A program made the position numbers and the translations under genes. The notes under the pieces are model-generated. The model saw only the letters and a program-made list of their open reading frames with translations, was not told the origin of the DNA and made no database searches. Shown piece after piece: positions 46,715 through 59,209 of a DNA stretch of 64,000 nt; position 1 is the stretch's first letter, and every line of letters starts with the position of its first letter. Where the stretch lies: the NCBI GenBank assembly GCA_000827495.1, contig KN817660.1, positions 1-64,000 on the forward strand, written 5' to 3'. The stretch comes from Hypholoma sublateritium FD-334 SS-4 (Eukaryota > Basidiomycota > Agaricomycetes > Agaricales > Strophariaceae).

Positions 46715-47681
46715 CTACCGGCTTGCACGGGTGGCGAGTCTTTTTGTGGCAGCTTCCGCAGTGGCCTTCACAGTAGCTGCATGCTCGCAGGAAACACAGG
46801 CGGCTTCGGCTAATGAGAGAAAGTTGTCGAAGTTGTCCCACTCGCTGGTTACTGCGAGAGCAGTTTCAAGAGCTTCCGCAGCCTCTTTGGTGGCGGCTTC
46901 AGCAGCAGCATTCAGAGAAACCACCTCGGCAGCATCCTCTAAGGTGGTGGGCATGGTGAAAATAGTAGATGACCAGAGAGGGCTTGGATACATACTGGGG
47001 TCATGATACGAAGGGATGTCGTTGATATTGACAGGCTCCACATGCGCCTCAACGTCGGTCGTGCTTGCGGCCAGCTCACGGATGTTGGATCGGGTGGGCC
47101 AGTCGTATTCGCTCTCGCGTGGCGAAGGAGGTGGAGTTCCAAAGTTTTGCGCGGGGGGCCTCGGATAGTTCTGAGAGTCGCTAACAGAAGGTGGCAGCTG
47201 TGGTGCGAAGTCTGCGGCATTGATTATGTCCTTCAGCTCAACCACAGTAGTAACACTTGCGGTGTGGCGCGCTATGACCACTCGCTGCGGGCCACGCAGC
47301 CCCGCCCCTAAATGGTAGAGCAAAGGGACGACCAATGTTCCTGGGGGAGGGCGGTTGTCGTGTATGGGGCATCCAGGGACAACATAACAAGACCCATCAT
47401 GCTCCAAGCAGCCAGCACCTGCGCATAAAGGTCAAGTTAGATATTGACAATAGATGAAAAGCTAAGAGAATAAGTATGAACGCACCCGATACGATGTAGA
47501 TACCCGAGTTTCGATACTGGGCTACATGGCAGCCTATTCGGGGCTATTAGTTTATATGTTGCCGAGTGATGTCGGCAAGACACATACCCTCATCACAAAT
47601 ATAGTCTTTGTACGTGTGCCTGGCACAGGAGCAACGAGGAATGGAGTGGCGAATGGCTTCAGAAAAGTGGTCCAAAGACAT
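46715..47681 (-). CDS. Unknown Cys/His-rich family protein, copy B
   Basis: Three exons (47681-47588, 47533-47486, 47418-46715) give 281 residues. Exon sizes and phases parallel copy A (94/48/704 against 100/51/884). Matching elements: PRCSCARHTYKDYICDEG, CHVAQYRNSGIYIVSG, LEHDGSCYVVPGCPIHD, TPPPSPRESEYDWPTR and an Ala-rich helical C-terminal region with Cys (EAACVSCEHAATVKA). The pair has diverged well beyond recent duplication but keeps every Cys/His of the N-terminal domain that I can align. Tail-to-tail orientation suggests an inverted duplication. Function unknown. Confidence 0.6.
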
Positions 47682-49537
47682 ATTTGTGGCCTGACCTAGG
47701 AATCTGATAGATTGAGGTCACAGGTAGAAATTAAGGTTTGTGGCTTAGTACTACCTAGTTCATTTCAATATCTGCGGCAGGATTACAATTGCCAGTTTCA
47801 AGCCGAGAAGCGGCTTGTGGCACAAAAGATTAATTTAGACCAACTACAAGAACGGGCCGAGTTGGATCCTGCCCATGCCGTCCGGAGCAAGTCCGCTCTC
47901 GATTCTCAAAACTGCGAGAATTTCCAGCGAGGGCTACACATCCCCTCAAGACTCTGCTCGGGGCGCATTTCCCACTTTATGGTACTCGCGATCGCGCCAA
48001 AAGATGTGCATGAGAATCTTTGCGATGCGGTAGATGGCCAACGTTCCCCATGCCGTGATCACGGCAAAGATCTCTGGCAACTCCGTGTTCAGTGCATGCG
48101 CATCGCCGAGCTCGTTGAGGCATACACAATCTCCCAACCCTTCTACATATTTCAACAAATCGCAATATATTGTCAATTTCCATATATTTAATCGCCAACT
48201 TGAACTCGGGATTCTACGAAGTGCGAACACGCGGAGGTTTGCGTTCTCTTAAATACCCAAAACGGGTTTGAGCACACGATTGAGCTATCAAACTAAACGT
48301 TCCACCGAGGATATCAGATACTTAGTACCCCATTGCAAAGAAAATACAAACGAACATACATGATTTCATCGTAAGTGAGCCACAGCACCTCCTTCGTCTT
48401 TGGAGAAGACATTTCTCCTTCATTTCTGGGTACTGTTTGCCAAAGTCTTTTTGTTACTGTTTGTCGTAAAATGAAAGTGTAAGGGCGCACCTGCAGAGGG
48501 ATCCGGCATCATTTCTGGCCTTGACCGACTGCTGTCGACACTTTATGTGCGCCCCAACTTAGAAGAGTGGACGAGGTGGGAGAGGGGGCGGGGGAATGGA
48601 GAATCCAGGGACCAGACGTGGCAGTGCAATGCGTATAAATGAAGAACGACTCACCGATAGCGGTTGTGCGGAGCACTCTGAGAAGCCCCACCCTTCGTCG
48701 TTTGCACCTGCCAACTGCCATAGATGCAGTAAGGTCGATAGCAACGCCATAAACGCAGTGAGGTCGATATCAACGCCATAAACGCAGTGAGGATGGGTCA
48801 TATGCAATTTGTAAAGGCTACTAGTAGCTAGTAGCATCTTGCTAGCATGTAAAGCTATAAGAGAGTGGTTGAGTGGGGGGCTCGGATGTCGGGATTTAAA
48901 ACCAATATACCGCATTCATCTTGCATTCATCAAGTCATATCAGGAATATCGAGAATCCAGGGACCAGACGCAGATGCCAAGGCAAATATCCGGAGCTCGG
49001 ATCGCTATCCCGATTAGGCCGATCCTAAAATCGCCTTTTAGTTTGTATGTTTTCCCAATGTTTTCCACAACTGTTCTACGATGGCCAAACTAATCCTCGA
49101 CAGCACTTCCCACTAGCTGCCCAACTAATCCCCAGCAATAATTCTATGGAGGTTAGAAGTCTCTTTACTTTGCATATTGTTGCATGTAAATGCTTGTAAT
49201 TTATCAGCTAAAGCAGAGCGCGCGCAAGGTGGACCGTGGAGTTGACAGCGAAGGTGCAGCGAAGGTCAAATCACCAGGCAACTAGAACGACTAGGAATGA
49301 TGGAAGCGATTCAATCTGTCGCAGAGGGCAGATCAATTTATGGGAGTAGGCAATAGCATTGCCAAAGCATACATGTTGAGGTCAGTTTGTTGAATCACTG
49401 CCTTTGTGCATGCGCAGTGCTCATCCTAGTCGCCCTCCAACTCTCCGCTCACACAAAATTCAGCAGACCCAAGTACAACGGCCTTCCCTGTAAGTAATTT
49501 TAGGCTGTCCTACAATCGTAACTAACATATTCGAAAG
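47682..49537. other. Intergenic region with a small tandem duplication
   Basis: No firm gene. A minus-strand frame at 47946-48230 and an ATG-led segment near 48411 (MSSPKTKEVLWLTYDEIM) could be pieces of a small gene, but I cannot join them convincingly. Around 48729-48793 a roughly 29-bp unit (tcgata-caacgccataaacgcagt) is repeated twice plus a partial copy. The 20-mer gagaatccagggaccagacg occurs at about 48598 and again at about 48951. Confidence 0.4.
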
Positions 49538-52500
49538 ATGGACGATTCTGTAGTTGACTACCCCGCTGCAGCATCGCCGACGGACAAGTACGATATCGAC
49601 GATACACCTCTGACGCAGGAAGAAGAAGAAGTTGTGGCAAAGATGGAAGAGAGCCATCCAACGACGTCCAACATACCACCTTCTGTCTCACCATCGCGAA
49701 AGAAACGCAAGCGCGCTAGTTCTGCAAGCCCCCATTTGACGCCTTCGCGTCTCCGCTCATCGGTCAAAGTGACTGCGCGCGCAATGGATGCCGGATACAA
49801 GCCGAACAGCAATCATTCCTTCCGTCAAGAGCTGCCCTCTGATACTGCTGGCTCTGCTCTGTCCATTGGCGAAGTGATTGTAGATGGTACCGATCGCAGT
49901 ATGTTATTTCAACGATTGTCATTTTGTTGCGCCCAATTGACCGATTCTAATGTAGCTCGGCCCTCTGAATCGACAGAGCCTGCTATCCAACATCCAGCTC
50001 AATTGATTCGAGGAGGCGACCATCCTGGAAACCGCTCAAGTGTAACCGCCGATGAAGGTAAGATATCATGTTTATCGAATCTTCTCAACGCTAACCGAGT
50101 CTTCTCTGACTGCAGCGCGACGGTCTCAATCTATCCCCCCCCCCATCCCTCAACCGCCTATTCAACCAGGAGTGTATGGCTATGCCAGAGGGAATGGTGA
50201 CCATGCTGGGCCTTATCACCCTTATCCGCAGATGGCTCCCTCTGCAGACGACGGTAGGGTTGTCTTTCTCCTTAATCCCTACCACAATTGAATTTTTTCC
50301 AAATGTAGCCCGGCGCTCCCAATCTATTGGACCTTCCGTTCCTATTCAGCCAGGGGCGTACGGCTATACTGGAGGGTTGGGCGACCATACTGGGCATTAC
50401 CATCTGTATCCGCAGATGCCGCCCTCTGCGATGCCACAGCAATATGGAGCGTACCCTGGCATGTCAGGCCCTACTCCGTACTTCCAGCCTGCAGGTCCGG
50501 CGTATACAAACGCACAGTCTCTACAGTTCTACCAACAACCTCCTTTCCACGACCAGAACTTGAAGACGACCAATCCCCAGACAGAAATGCCCACAGAAGG
50601 GCCAAATCCATCAGCCAACATATTTTCTTCGCACTATACCCCGGGTGATTCTCATCAATCTGCTCGGACCTCTGCACTCCAGCTTTCCTCTGCTCAACCG
50701 AGCTCGTCGACACCTACTCTAGGCTCGACTCCTACTCGTAGCTCATCTTCGACCCATACCCCTCCCAAACCAACAACATCAGAGTTGACGCCTCGCCCAG
50801 CTTCCAGACCACCTGTCGCTGAAACTGCCAAGTTGCCCGCCAATGTTCCTGAAGTTACGCACATCTCCATACAGCCATCGACCCCTTCATCCATCCCAAA
50901 TTGCGATCCAGGCGGCAGCAGCAGCAAATCCGTCGATGCGGATTCTACATTGGAGGAATCACCTACAATCGGCCGGATGACAAACACTGCGCGTCAAGCC
51001 CTGCAGGAAGGCTTCGGGGAGCTGGACGCTTGTATTAAGCGCATTAGCGCTAAAACAGGACTAAATCCTGCACAGATTGTCGAGCGCTGGGATGCTACGG
51101 AGACGCGGGTGAGCAACTCCTGGAACTTATATCAAGGCTTTTTCGAAGATAAGCGCGAGGAAGAGCTAGCGCGGCTTGATCCAGAAGTCCACCCCCACCG
51201 TGAGTAATTTCTTTATTCTTCTTAAATTCCGTTAACCTTGTCTGACTAGCTGGGGCAATACCCAAGAAGGCCGCCATATCTGCTTGTTACGAGCTTTTCA
51301 AGCTTTCAAAGCCTGATACCTACGACCAGATTCTGCGATCGTGGTATCGCCTGCGCCTTATGACCCAGACCGGCGATATACCCATGTCAAAGCGCACCCG
51401 CAACTTCAGAAAGCATGTGGAAAAGATCGATAGTTTGGTGGGTGCCGCATCCTTATCAGTATTTCCAACACATTTTCTTATATGTTGTAGATTCGACATG
51501 GCTCTAGCCACCACGGCTTCGAGGGCCTATGCATTATCGCGGGCGGTGTTATCAATCAAGACCAGAACCTTGCTCAGATGGTTGGAAGTGACGCCACCGT
51601 TGATGTATGAATTCGCCTTTCACTCCTCTTACGTTTTCTCAATATTTTGCAGTTTTTTCTAGAGCGCTATCGTTCTGGCGACAACGAGGCACTTGGCCAG
51701 ATGAAAGCCCATGTCTAGTAAGTATCGGCCCGCGAACTTGTATATTGACTTTGCGCTAATCTGAACGACGCAGTGATCGTCTTTCCAAGAGGATGGTATC
51801 CGAAGACAGGGATGAAAACTCTCCCTTACCAGTAGTGAAGAAGGAACAGACTGCAGCTGGAGAAACGGCGATCCCATCGATTCAGGATCTGAAGGAGAAG
51901 TTCATCGCTTTGGCTGGTAAGCCCGATCGCAACTGCTATAAATTGGTTTTCTGAGGAGATGTTCCAGCTCGCTATAAAGTCGTGGTCACCAAAGGACAAG
52001 CACTCCTTTGGAAAGCACTCCCACATGCTATCGCAGAGGCAGGTTGTGTTCTGCACAACTGGCCAGAAGATGTGCCCTTCCCGTGCGATGAAAATCAAAC
52101 GGGTAAAACTGCATCCAAGGGGATCTCAATCTTGAAACTACCAGCTCGCGCCCTTCTTTTTGCCGCGTTTGACCACCCTACGTACCCGCTCCATTTTGAG
52201 CGAAAATCTAAGACCAGTTGCGTATTATCTTCTGTGAATACAATTTCATTGCTTACTTTAATCAGGTGTTCCTGGGGATGATCCCGTTATCATCGGCGTT
52301 CCTCCCAGCCCCTCCTCGTCTCACACTCACGGTCGCCGCAAATTTCTTGACGATAACCGGAATGAAGATCGTAAGGGGCCACCGCGTCGCAAAGCCACGA
52401 CAGATACCAAGAGCTCAGTCACCCCTCAAAAGGCACCGGCGCGGACATCAAAACAAAAGGCGCCGCCCTCACCCCCCAAGAAAGTTGGATTCGGCGATGA

Positions 52501-53670
52501 ATTCGATGAACCTGCAAATCTCATCAGAGCAAATTCCGACGAGGAAAGTATGGACGTCCCAAAAACTTCGAAGAAGAATGCTGCTTCAACATCGAAGAAG
52601 TCCCGCGTTCAGTTCGTTGTGCCAGACGAATCCGACAGCGAGGTCTACCAGACCTCTGAAGATGGAGCTGCTCAGTACTCGGGAACAGATGATGACGCCC
52701 CTATAGTACGCTCTCCTCATCGCCTTCGAAGTAAAAGATCCAGTGCCAAGGCCAAGAAACCCCAAGGTAAGTGATCGTAAACCATACTCCTGCACTATCT
52801 GACTCTCACTAGGGTCTACAAAGCGCGCTTCCAATAGTTCTAAGCGACGTCAAACTTCGTTTGAAGGGAACGAAGAGATTCAAGATAGCCATGTCATTGA
52901 AGGTATGGAGCGTTAAATATTGGGAATGCAGTTCTAACTTCTTCGCAGCATCGATCGCTGATATCTCAACGAAAAAACCTGCACCATCGGTGACCGCCAA
53001 CAAGAAGCGCCGCGTTACTCCAACCACCGCCCCCGCTGCTGACGATCGTACCGCCACTGCTGGACCCACAGCGTCCATCGCCAAGTCGACCACCCATATC
53101 ACTTCTGCACACCTCACAGTGCCGGCAAAGGACGCCTCCGCCGGAGGACACAGCTTGACCGACAAATTGGCCGAGCAGTTGTTTGGCAATGCTCATCATT
53201 CGAGCCTGAAGCCGGATTCCACAGCGAGCCTCCCTTCGCCCACCATCCCACTGGTCCCTTCCGATCCCTCGATTGCCCCAGCGGTTGCCGCCAACGCCCC
53301 CGCTACTCGCCAACAAAACGAAGATCAACAGCGCGTTTCCCATATGCAGGTGCCGAGACACGAAGGATATTATGCCCCCCACCATCCTGTACCATTCGCT
53401 GAGTCGTACGGTGGGTATTACGGCTCTTCCGAGCATCCCCCCCCCAGCTGGAACATGGGCCCGGGGGTGGGCTGGTACCCGGCGGGTCCTGGTAGTACAG
53501 TACACCCTCCGGCGTCGGGTGCACCAATGGGTGGGCCAGGCCATCATCCTGGATACTGGCAGCGTGGCCATCCCTTCCCTAACCCGTACGGCCACTATCT
53601 ACAACCTGGTGCACCGCCAAGCCACCGCCCTCAAGAAAATGGATCGCGCGAGAATGGCGATCGTATGTAA
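49538..53670 (+). CDS. Large unknown basidiomycete-type protein
   Basis: Twelve exons (49538-49898, 49956-50057, 50116-50253, 50309-51199, 51250-51437, 51491-51604, 51653-51717, 51774-51916, 51968-52216, 52266-52766, 52813-52902, 52949-53670) give 1187 residues with every phase consistent. I recognise no named domain. The N-terminus is acidic then basic (SPSRKKRKRASSASP, likely nuclear signal). Exons 3 and 4 each begin ARRSQSI and carry a Pro/Tyr/Gly-rich repeat (HPYPQMAPSA, HLYPQMPPSA), a duplicated exon. The central globular part (RQALQEGFGELDACIKRIS, SSHHGFEGLCIIAGGVINQ, FFLERYRSGDNEALGQMK, YKVVVTKGQALLWKAL) is the best-ordered region and may be a helical DNA- or protein-binding unit. The C-terminus is disordered, with basic clusters (RASNSSKRRQ, NKKRRVT) and a Tyr/Gly/Pro/His-rich tail. 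A chromatin or transcription role is a guess. Confidence 0.7.
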
Positions 53671-54334
53671 TCCCTGTCGTTTGCCTCTGTATATGATCAT
53701 TATGATGTCGCGTTGTTATCTTTCTTGTACGATTTCTTCTGGTATATGTACGCGTCGTTTCTTGTACTCCTGTAATTAGTGTTGGCTAGTGCAGAAATGC
53801 AGAAATATATCCTTGTGCAACGACCGTTTATCAAGTTTATTGAGATTTCACAATTATGTACAAACTGCGAACAATCATCGCAAAGCCGAATTGTGGAGAT
53901 GGTATCGTGCGGATGGAACCAAGCAACCAACCATCTGCGAGCGATGGTAGATCGAGGCGCATCGCTCAGAGTCAGGGATGGATGGCAGTGAATCGCGATG
54001 TCCATAAATGGATTTGGGTGTACGATCGTCGAAGCGATTGTGCCTGTTAGGTGGGTTCCTGGACGCAAATAGCCCCACCTAAGGGCCCTTCCAAGTGCTG
54101 CCAATGGTGGCATGATGCGTGTTGATCCCACCGCCAGCTTTATTGAAAATAGCAATAAAACATTCCGCTTGCCCAAGCATAAGAATCAGGGGGAAAGCGT
54201 CAAGGAGATTACAAAGGAGCACACGAGGTACGCAAATAATATTGAAGGAATAAATTGTACATACATTCCCTGTACAAGTAAATGAAAGCAGTTGATTTCC
54301 TGACTGAACGATATCTATCAGAGATCGGATCACC
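53671..54334. other. Intergenic region between convergent genes
   Basis: About 660 bp separating the stops of the large unknown gene (+) and calpain gene A (-). No gene seen. Confidence 0.4.
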
Positions 54335-57170
54335 TCACGCAGCCTTGAGTCTGCCGCTGACAATTGCGACCGCGCCATGTTGCGTATACACGCGCAGACC
54401 CAAGAACAGCGCCTGCGACGGCGGCCCCTCCGCCCACGATTCCGGGGGGCTCAGGTTGCGCATCGGGTCCGCCGCGCCCCATATCGCCGAGCGCGGTGGG
54501 AGGGCGAAGCCAGGGCTGCCTGGCCGCGAGCCCGCGTCGCTGGGCGCGATCGTGACGATCGGCGGGGGCACTCTGCTTTGCTCTGTCTTTAAGATATGGG
54601 CCCCCTCATTCTCAGCAGGCTTCGCATCGGCGGTGCCTACGAGTTCCTCTGCTTTTAGGGGGGCAGCAGATTCGGTGGGCTTCGCGTCGGTGGTCTCTTC
54701 TGCCTTTTCATCTGCTTTAAGCGTTTCTTCTTTTGGTATCGCCGCATTGGCGGGAGCGTCTGGCGCGTCAGGAGCTGCGGCAGTGGTGTCCACTTTTTCA
54801 TCCGCTTTAGCATCGACGTCGTCCTGTTTCTCTGCCTTGGGGGAAGTAGGCTCCACGCGCTTTAAGTCGACTTCCAATGCCACTTCTGGCGCGCGGGGGA
54901 TGTTATCGATCTCTTGCCTAGAAGTGCGTGAGAATTAGGTGACCCTGGGGTTATAGCAATATTAACTCACCATACTTCGTAATCTGGATGCCGTGAATTA
55001 TATTAGCATTTTCTATAAGAATAGTTGGCAATACTTACTTGCAGCGAGCAATCTCGATTCCGCGCGTTCAGCCAAAACACGACTGAGCTTGCGGCGACTC
55101 CATACAGTGCTCTCACCGGGAGTAGGGTTGTACTAGATGACTTTGTTAATACCATTTTCCAGAATGACAATGATTTAGGTCTATTTACTTCCAGCAAGCC
55201 GCGGTCCATAGGTTCTACCCTAGGCTATAGATAACAACGTGAGTACTCAAGAGAAAGTAATAATTATCGGGACACCTACCAAGACAATGTATTCTCCGGC
55301 TTCGAGGCGCACTTCACAAGAAACACTCCGTTGGCTTCCTAGGCTAATACCTGAGATGCCCACCATTTCTTTGGATTCCTTTTCGTACACGAGGAAATCA
55401 AGGTACCACATGGGCGCTTCTCCATGCAAGCCTTTGATGTACCGGTCATCGGTCTGCGCGAGGACAATGACAGTGGAGGACGCTTTGTCGAGCTTGATGT
55501 AATCTAGACCATGGATGAATTATCTCAGTCCTGAGCAGAAAATAACGGAGCGTACAATAAGCATCGCCGTATGTCCAGGGGTGGAGAGCCGGTTGCGGCG
55601 GCACGCGGAGCCAGTACGAGGACATGATCCAGCTCGAGTCGAACAGCGTCGCGCGGTCAATCAGCTGGAACACCGACAGGAAATCCGAATCTGCAAAACA
55701 GCAGCAGTCATCAGCACACGCCGCCAGCCGCACCGCGACGCGCAGACTCACACTCCATCACAAACTGGCCGTCGTCGCCGAACTCATGGCCCAGCTCGCC
55801 GAGCACCCCGAGCCACTCGCCCTTCCACTCCTTCGCGCCGTCCGCCCACGCGCCTGTCCACTCACTGTTTCCCCAAGGGTTGCGCACGACGACGAAGCGC
55901 TTCCCGCGGCATTCGCGCGCACGCAGCACGGAGTACGCGTGCGCTGGCCAGAGGCCCTGCACGGTGGGCTCTGCGATCCCGCTGAGCTCCGCGTTGAGCG
56001 TGAGTCCGACGCCGAATAGCCGCGTGTGTCTGTCTGCGTGCTGCAGCTCGTCCGTCCAGAACCGGTCCGTGCTGAGTAGGTCCGACATCTGGAAGGACGT
56101 GGCGACGCCACTGCGCAATGTACAGTATATCAATATTGACTATTAATCAAAAAATAAGCAAAACATACCCTGTGAGATCCTCGATTCCCTCGGATAGGAA
56201 GCCGCCCTCCAAGGCCGCGTAGTCGCCATGCAGCTTCGCATAAGCCTTTTCGATGAGTGGCACCCACGTCTCGCCCACGGTTCCAGAGCGTGCGTACAGC
56301 AAGCCCTTGCCGCTCTTCTCGACGACGTTGTGGTACGTCTCGCGCTCGTTGTGATACAGCGCTTTCTCTCTTGGGTTAAGTTCATCATATTTTGGCATAG
56401 ACCACAGAAGAAGGCTTTGCATAGAATTAGACCGTGATGTTCTGGTCGATGGACCACCACGTACTCGTCAATGATTATTGTTTTCCACACGCAGTCGCGG
56501 AAAAACACGAAGCCATACACGCCCACTTCCTCGTCACGCTAACAATCACAACGATGAGGCCATCTCACATGGAAAGAAATATCAAAGGGCTTACAGCGAC
56601 GCAGATCTTCTCCACGAGCCCGTCAATGGTTGAGATGGCGGACAGCGCGGCCAAGAACCAGCAGTCCCCGAGCCCACCCTGGCGTACGTCGCTGGCGTTT
56701 GGCCCATCGGGTCCAAAGAAGACGGGCTTGTCGAATATGTCTGTAACGCGCTTGACAGCGCTCGGAGACCACGGGCTGTCAGGTCCCTCCAGGCCAAATC
56801 GGCAGCTGAACTGGTCTTTCTCGAGGTCGAACTCGATATCTCTGGCAAGGCCGTCAATCGTGGGCGCGAGTGAAATCGCGCGCTGATCTTACCTGAACCG
56901 GCGGTTTGTCATATGACACTGCTTCGCGATCGCCTCGACCCGCTTTTTGCAGCTCTGCAGCGCGTCCTCCAGTGCGCCCGTGACGAGCAGCCCCGCCTGG
57001 TTCTTTGGGAGTGCCTCCTTAATTGCTTGCTGCGCTACATCGTCGACGGGGGCGTCTTTCGCGGTCTTTGCATGGTCGAATTCAAGCTTGAGGAACGCCG
57101 AGCTGATGCCTTTGATGTTCTTCTTAAGGCCCTCGGCGAGATTTGTGAGGTTTGGAATCTGGACAGACAT
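54335..57170 (-). CDS. Calpain-like cysteine protease A (family C2)
   Basis: Eleven exons (57170-56893, 56841-56595, 56538-56465, 56414-56169, 56110-55752, 55690-55556, 55503-55280, 55224-55189, 55132-55039, 54983-54971, 54917-54335) give 762 residues. The papain-like core has a complete triad: Cys about 153 in QGGLGDCWFLAALS, His about 339 in AHAYSVL and Asn about 359 in VVVRNPWGNSEWTG. A beta-rich domain follows (TVIVLAQTDDRY, SVSCEVRLEAGEYIVLV), like the C2-like domain III of calpains. Next come a short conserved helix (SRRKLSRVLAERAE), a low-complexity Ala/Glu/Lys/Thr tail and a closing beta segment (LGLRVYTQHGAVAIVSGRL). No EF-hands, so not a classical calpain; it is not the PalB/Rim13 type by layout. 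Exon 10 is only 13 nt. First of three tandem copies. Confidence 0.9.
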
Positions 57171-58256
57171 TCTGGTGGAAGAAAGTTGGGTACTGGATTG
57201 ACTTGATACGAGCTGTTATAAGGCCCATCATGGCGGCAGTGGGTGACGGGCGCTACATCCGAGGTGTGCAAATCTCCGTGAAACTTGATGGGATTGATAG
57301 TTACTTTTAAATAATGATCGACGTTTGATGCTATTCGTCCTAATCTATCACGAAGACATCAAATGCAACGTACTTACTAGACTTGTACTAGACAGAGTTG
57401 AGACTTTATTAACAGCAACGCTGCAAAACCAAGTGCCGCCAGACTCCAGAGGACCGCTTCCTGCTGGTCTCCAATTTTGTCTGCTTCTTTTTTTAGCGAT
57501 GTTACCGGATTTGAAACGAAAGACGTCCCATCTTACCAACACTCGGTGGATGCTCGGGTGGGCGACTTGTGTGCCCACCAAGTGCCCACAATTGTATTTT
57601 CGGATTTTCGCAACCAATTCATTGATGACCGAGGTACAAATAATTCACGGGCAAAACCAAGCCAGTTAACTCTTCTGGAAACACCTCCCAAATTGAAAAT
57701 TGTCACATTTGACACGGGGAGTCATGCATAGCAAGTTGGTTGTGCCAGCGGGTTGTGGGCTCGAAAATAAGAATAGAAGATTTCGAACTCCCCTTGAATT
57801 CAATTCGACGAATCTATTTTTAGCCTGCCGCCCTTCTCTCAGTTTTAAAGCACGACTACTTGACGACTACTACATACCTGACCTGACGGCCTTTTGAGTT
57901 CAAGTGACTTCAAGCTCAGATTTCAATGGCCTCGCTTCGAAAGACATAGTGGTGCTTCACCCCTGCCGTGTGCCTTGGATATACCTTTCTTCACGGACCA
58001 TGCACAATGCATGATTCCTCAATGCTGCATTTGGGAGTCCATGAGAAGTTTCAAGTTCATCGCCTGATGCTTTCCGCGCGTTCTCAGCTAAGGCCACTGA
58101 TCGCAGCTCCCACAATGCCTTGCTCGCTGCGGCAGGCGATAAGCAGGCCAGTCGTGCACGCATATTAAAGGGATTGCTCGGGTGCACCTGCACCTGCACA
58201 CCTACATCTTTACACCCGCCACTCCGTCCTCTCGATAATACTGTCGATATCATACA
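57171..58256. other. Intergenic region
   Basis: About 1.1 kb between divergent genes. No gene seen; open frames lack features. Promoters of calpain A (-) and of the small TM-protein gene (+) should lie here. Confidence 0.4.
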
Positions 58257-58760
58257 ATGTCGGAGACATATGCCCTTCCTCCTCGATACTACCAATACGT
58301 CGCCACGCAATCTCGCGTGTCGGACTGGGTCTCGCAGACCCACTCGGAATCGCAGCACGGTGGCCGCAAGGCACATAGTCGAAGCGGGTCTAGGTCTGCG
58401 AACGACAGAAATTCGATCACCTCGCTCTCAGCTTCTCGCCGGCACGCGCACACAAGCAGAAAGTCTTCGAGGGACGACGCATATCCTCCCATGCCCTCGA
58501 AGGGCCCGCAACTGGACCCACTTCCGCCCGCCATTGCTCTCATATCATCGTCGCTCGTCGTTTGTGCATTTTTGCCGTCGCTTCTAGCAGTTTCGGCGTT
58601 TGTGGTGCTCCTGACATGGGCATCCCTGCATAGTCAGGTGATTTTCTTTGATCTTCGATTCATTAATTCCACGTTGATGAAGACTTGTAGGCGGAGGGCA
58701 AGGAGACTGAACCCCAAAGAATCCCCGGGGCCGAAACGTAAATTAACAGACGGGTCGTAG
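58257..58760 (+). CDS. Small membrane-anchored unknown protein
   Basis: Intronless open frame of 167 residues. The N-terminal about 95 residues are hydrophilic and Ser/Arg-rich (SRSGSRSANDRNSITSLSAS). A long hydrophobic stretch follows (PPAIALISSSLVVCAFLPS to LLAVSAFVVLLTWASL), enough for two closely spaced TM helices or a hairpin. The tail is strongly basic (KTCRRRARRLNPKESPGPKR). It lies between calpain genes A and B on the opposite strand. The amino-acid order supports a real membrane protein, but I have no family match. Confidence 0.5.
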   Translation: MSETYALPPRYYQYVATQSRVSDWVSQTHSESQHGGRKAHSRSGSRSANDRNSITSLSASRRHAHTSRKSSRDDAYPPMPSKGPQLDPLPPAIALISSSLVVCAFLPSLLAVSAFVVLLTWASLHSQVIFFDLRFINSTLMKTCRRRARRLNPKESPGPKRKLTDGS

Positions 58761-59209
58761 CAGCCTGCAAACATGAGCAATACATGAGCATCAATGACTC
58801 GATGTCTGAGATGTAATGAGGGGAAGTCAAATTCGATTCGCTCTCTTGCCAGCGATTATACATTTCCTAACATGCGGTGAAGACCGTACCAAAGAGGTCG
58901 TCGTTGGGAAGGGATAACGTAAGGTACTTATGAGTATGTTGTATTTCTGATGTACGAAAACTTGCATATATAATGAGGAATAAAAGTCAGCTCCTGGGCC
59001 GGAAGCTTGAAGGCCTGAAAGACGGGCCGAACGATCATTTTATACCTAAAAATGGTTGAACGAATGATCTCAATATGGTATTTATTTCCAAATAAGGCTT
59101 CAGGGTCTCTAACTAACAAATGTCAATACAGATGACGCGAGATGCGAAATGATGTATTGAAAACACCTTGCTGAGCGGCGCGCACAATGCTACACTGCTA
59201 TATAAGTCA
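58761..59209. other. Intergenic region
   Basis: About 450 bp between the stops of the small TM-protein gene (+) and calpain B (-). Nothing recognised. Confidence 0.35.

Noticed and set aside
47946..48430. Minus-strand gene with MSSPKTKEVLWLTYDEIM as first exon
   Set aside because: No splice combination gave a convincing continuous protein or a family match, so I left it as intergenic.
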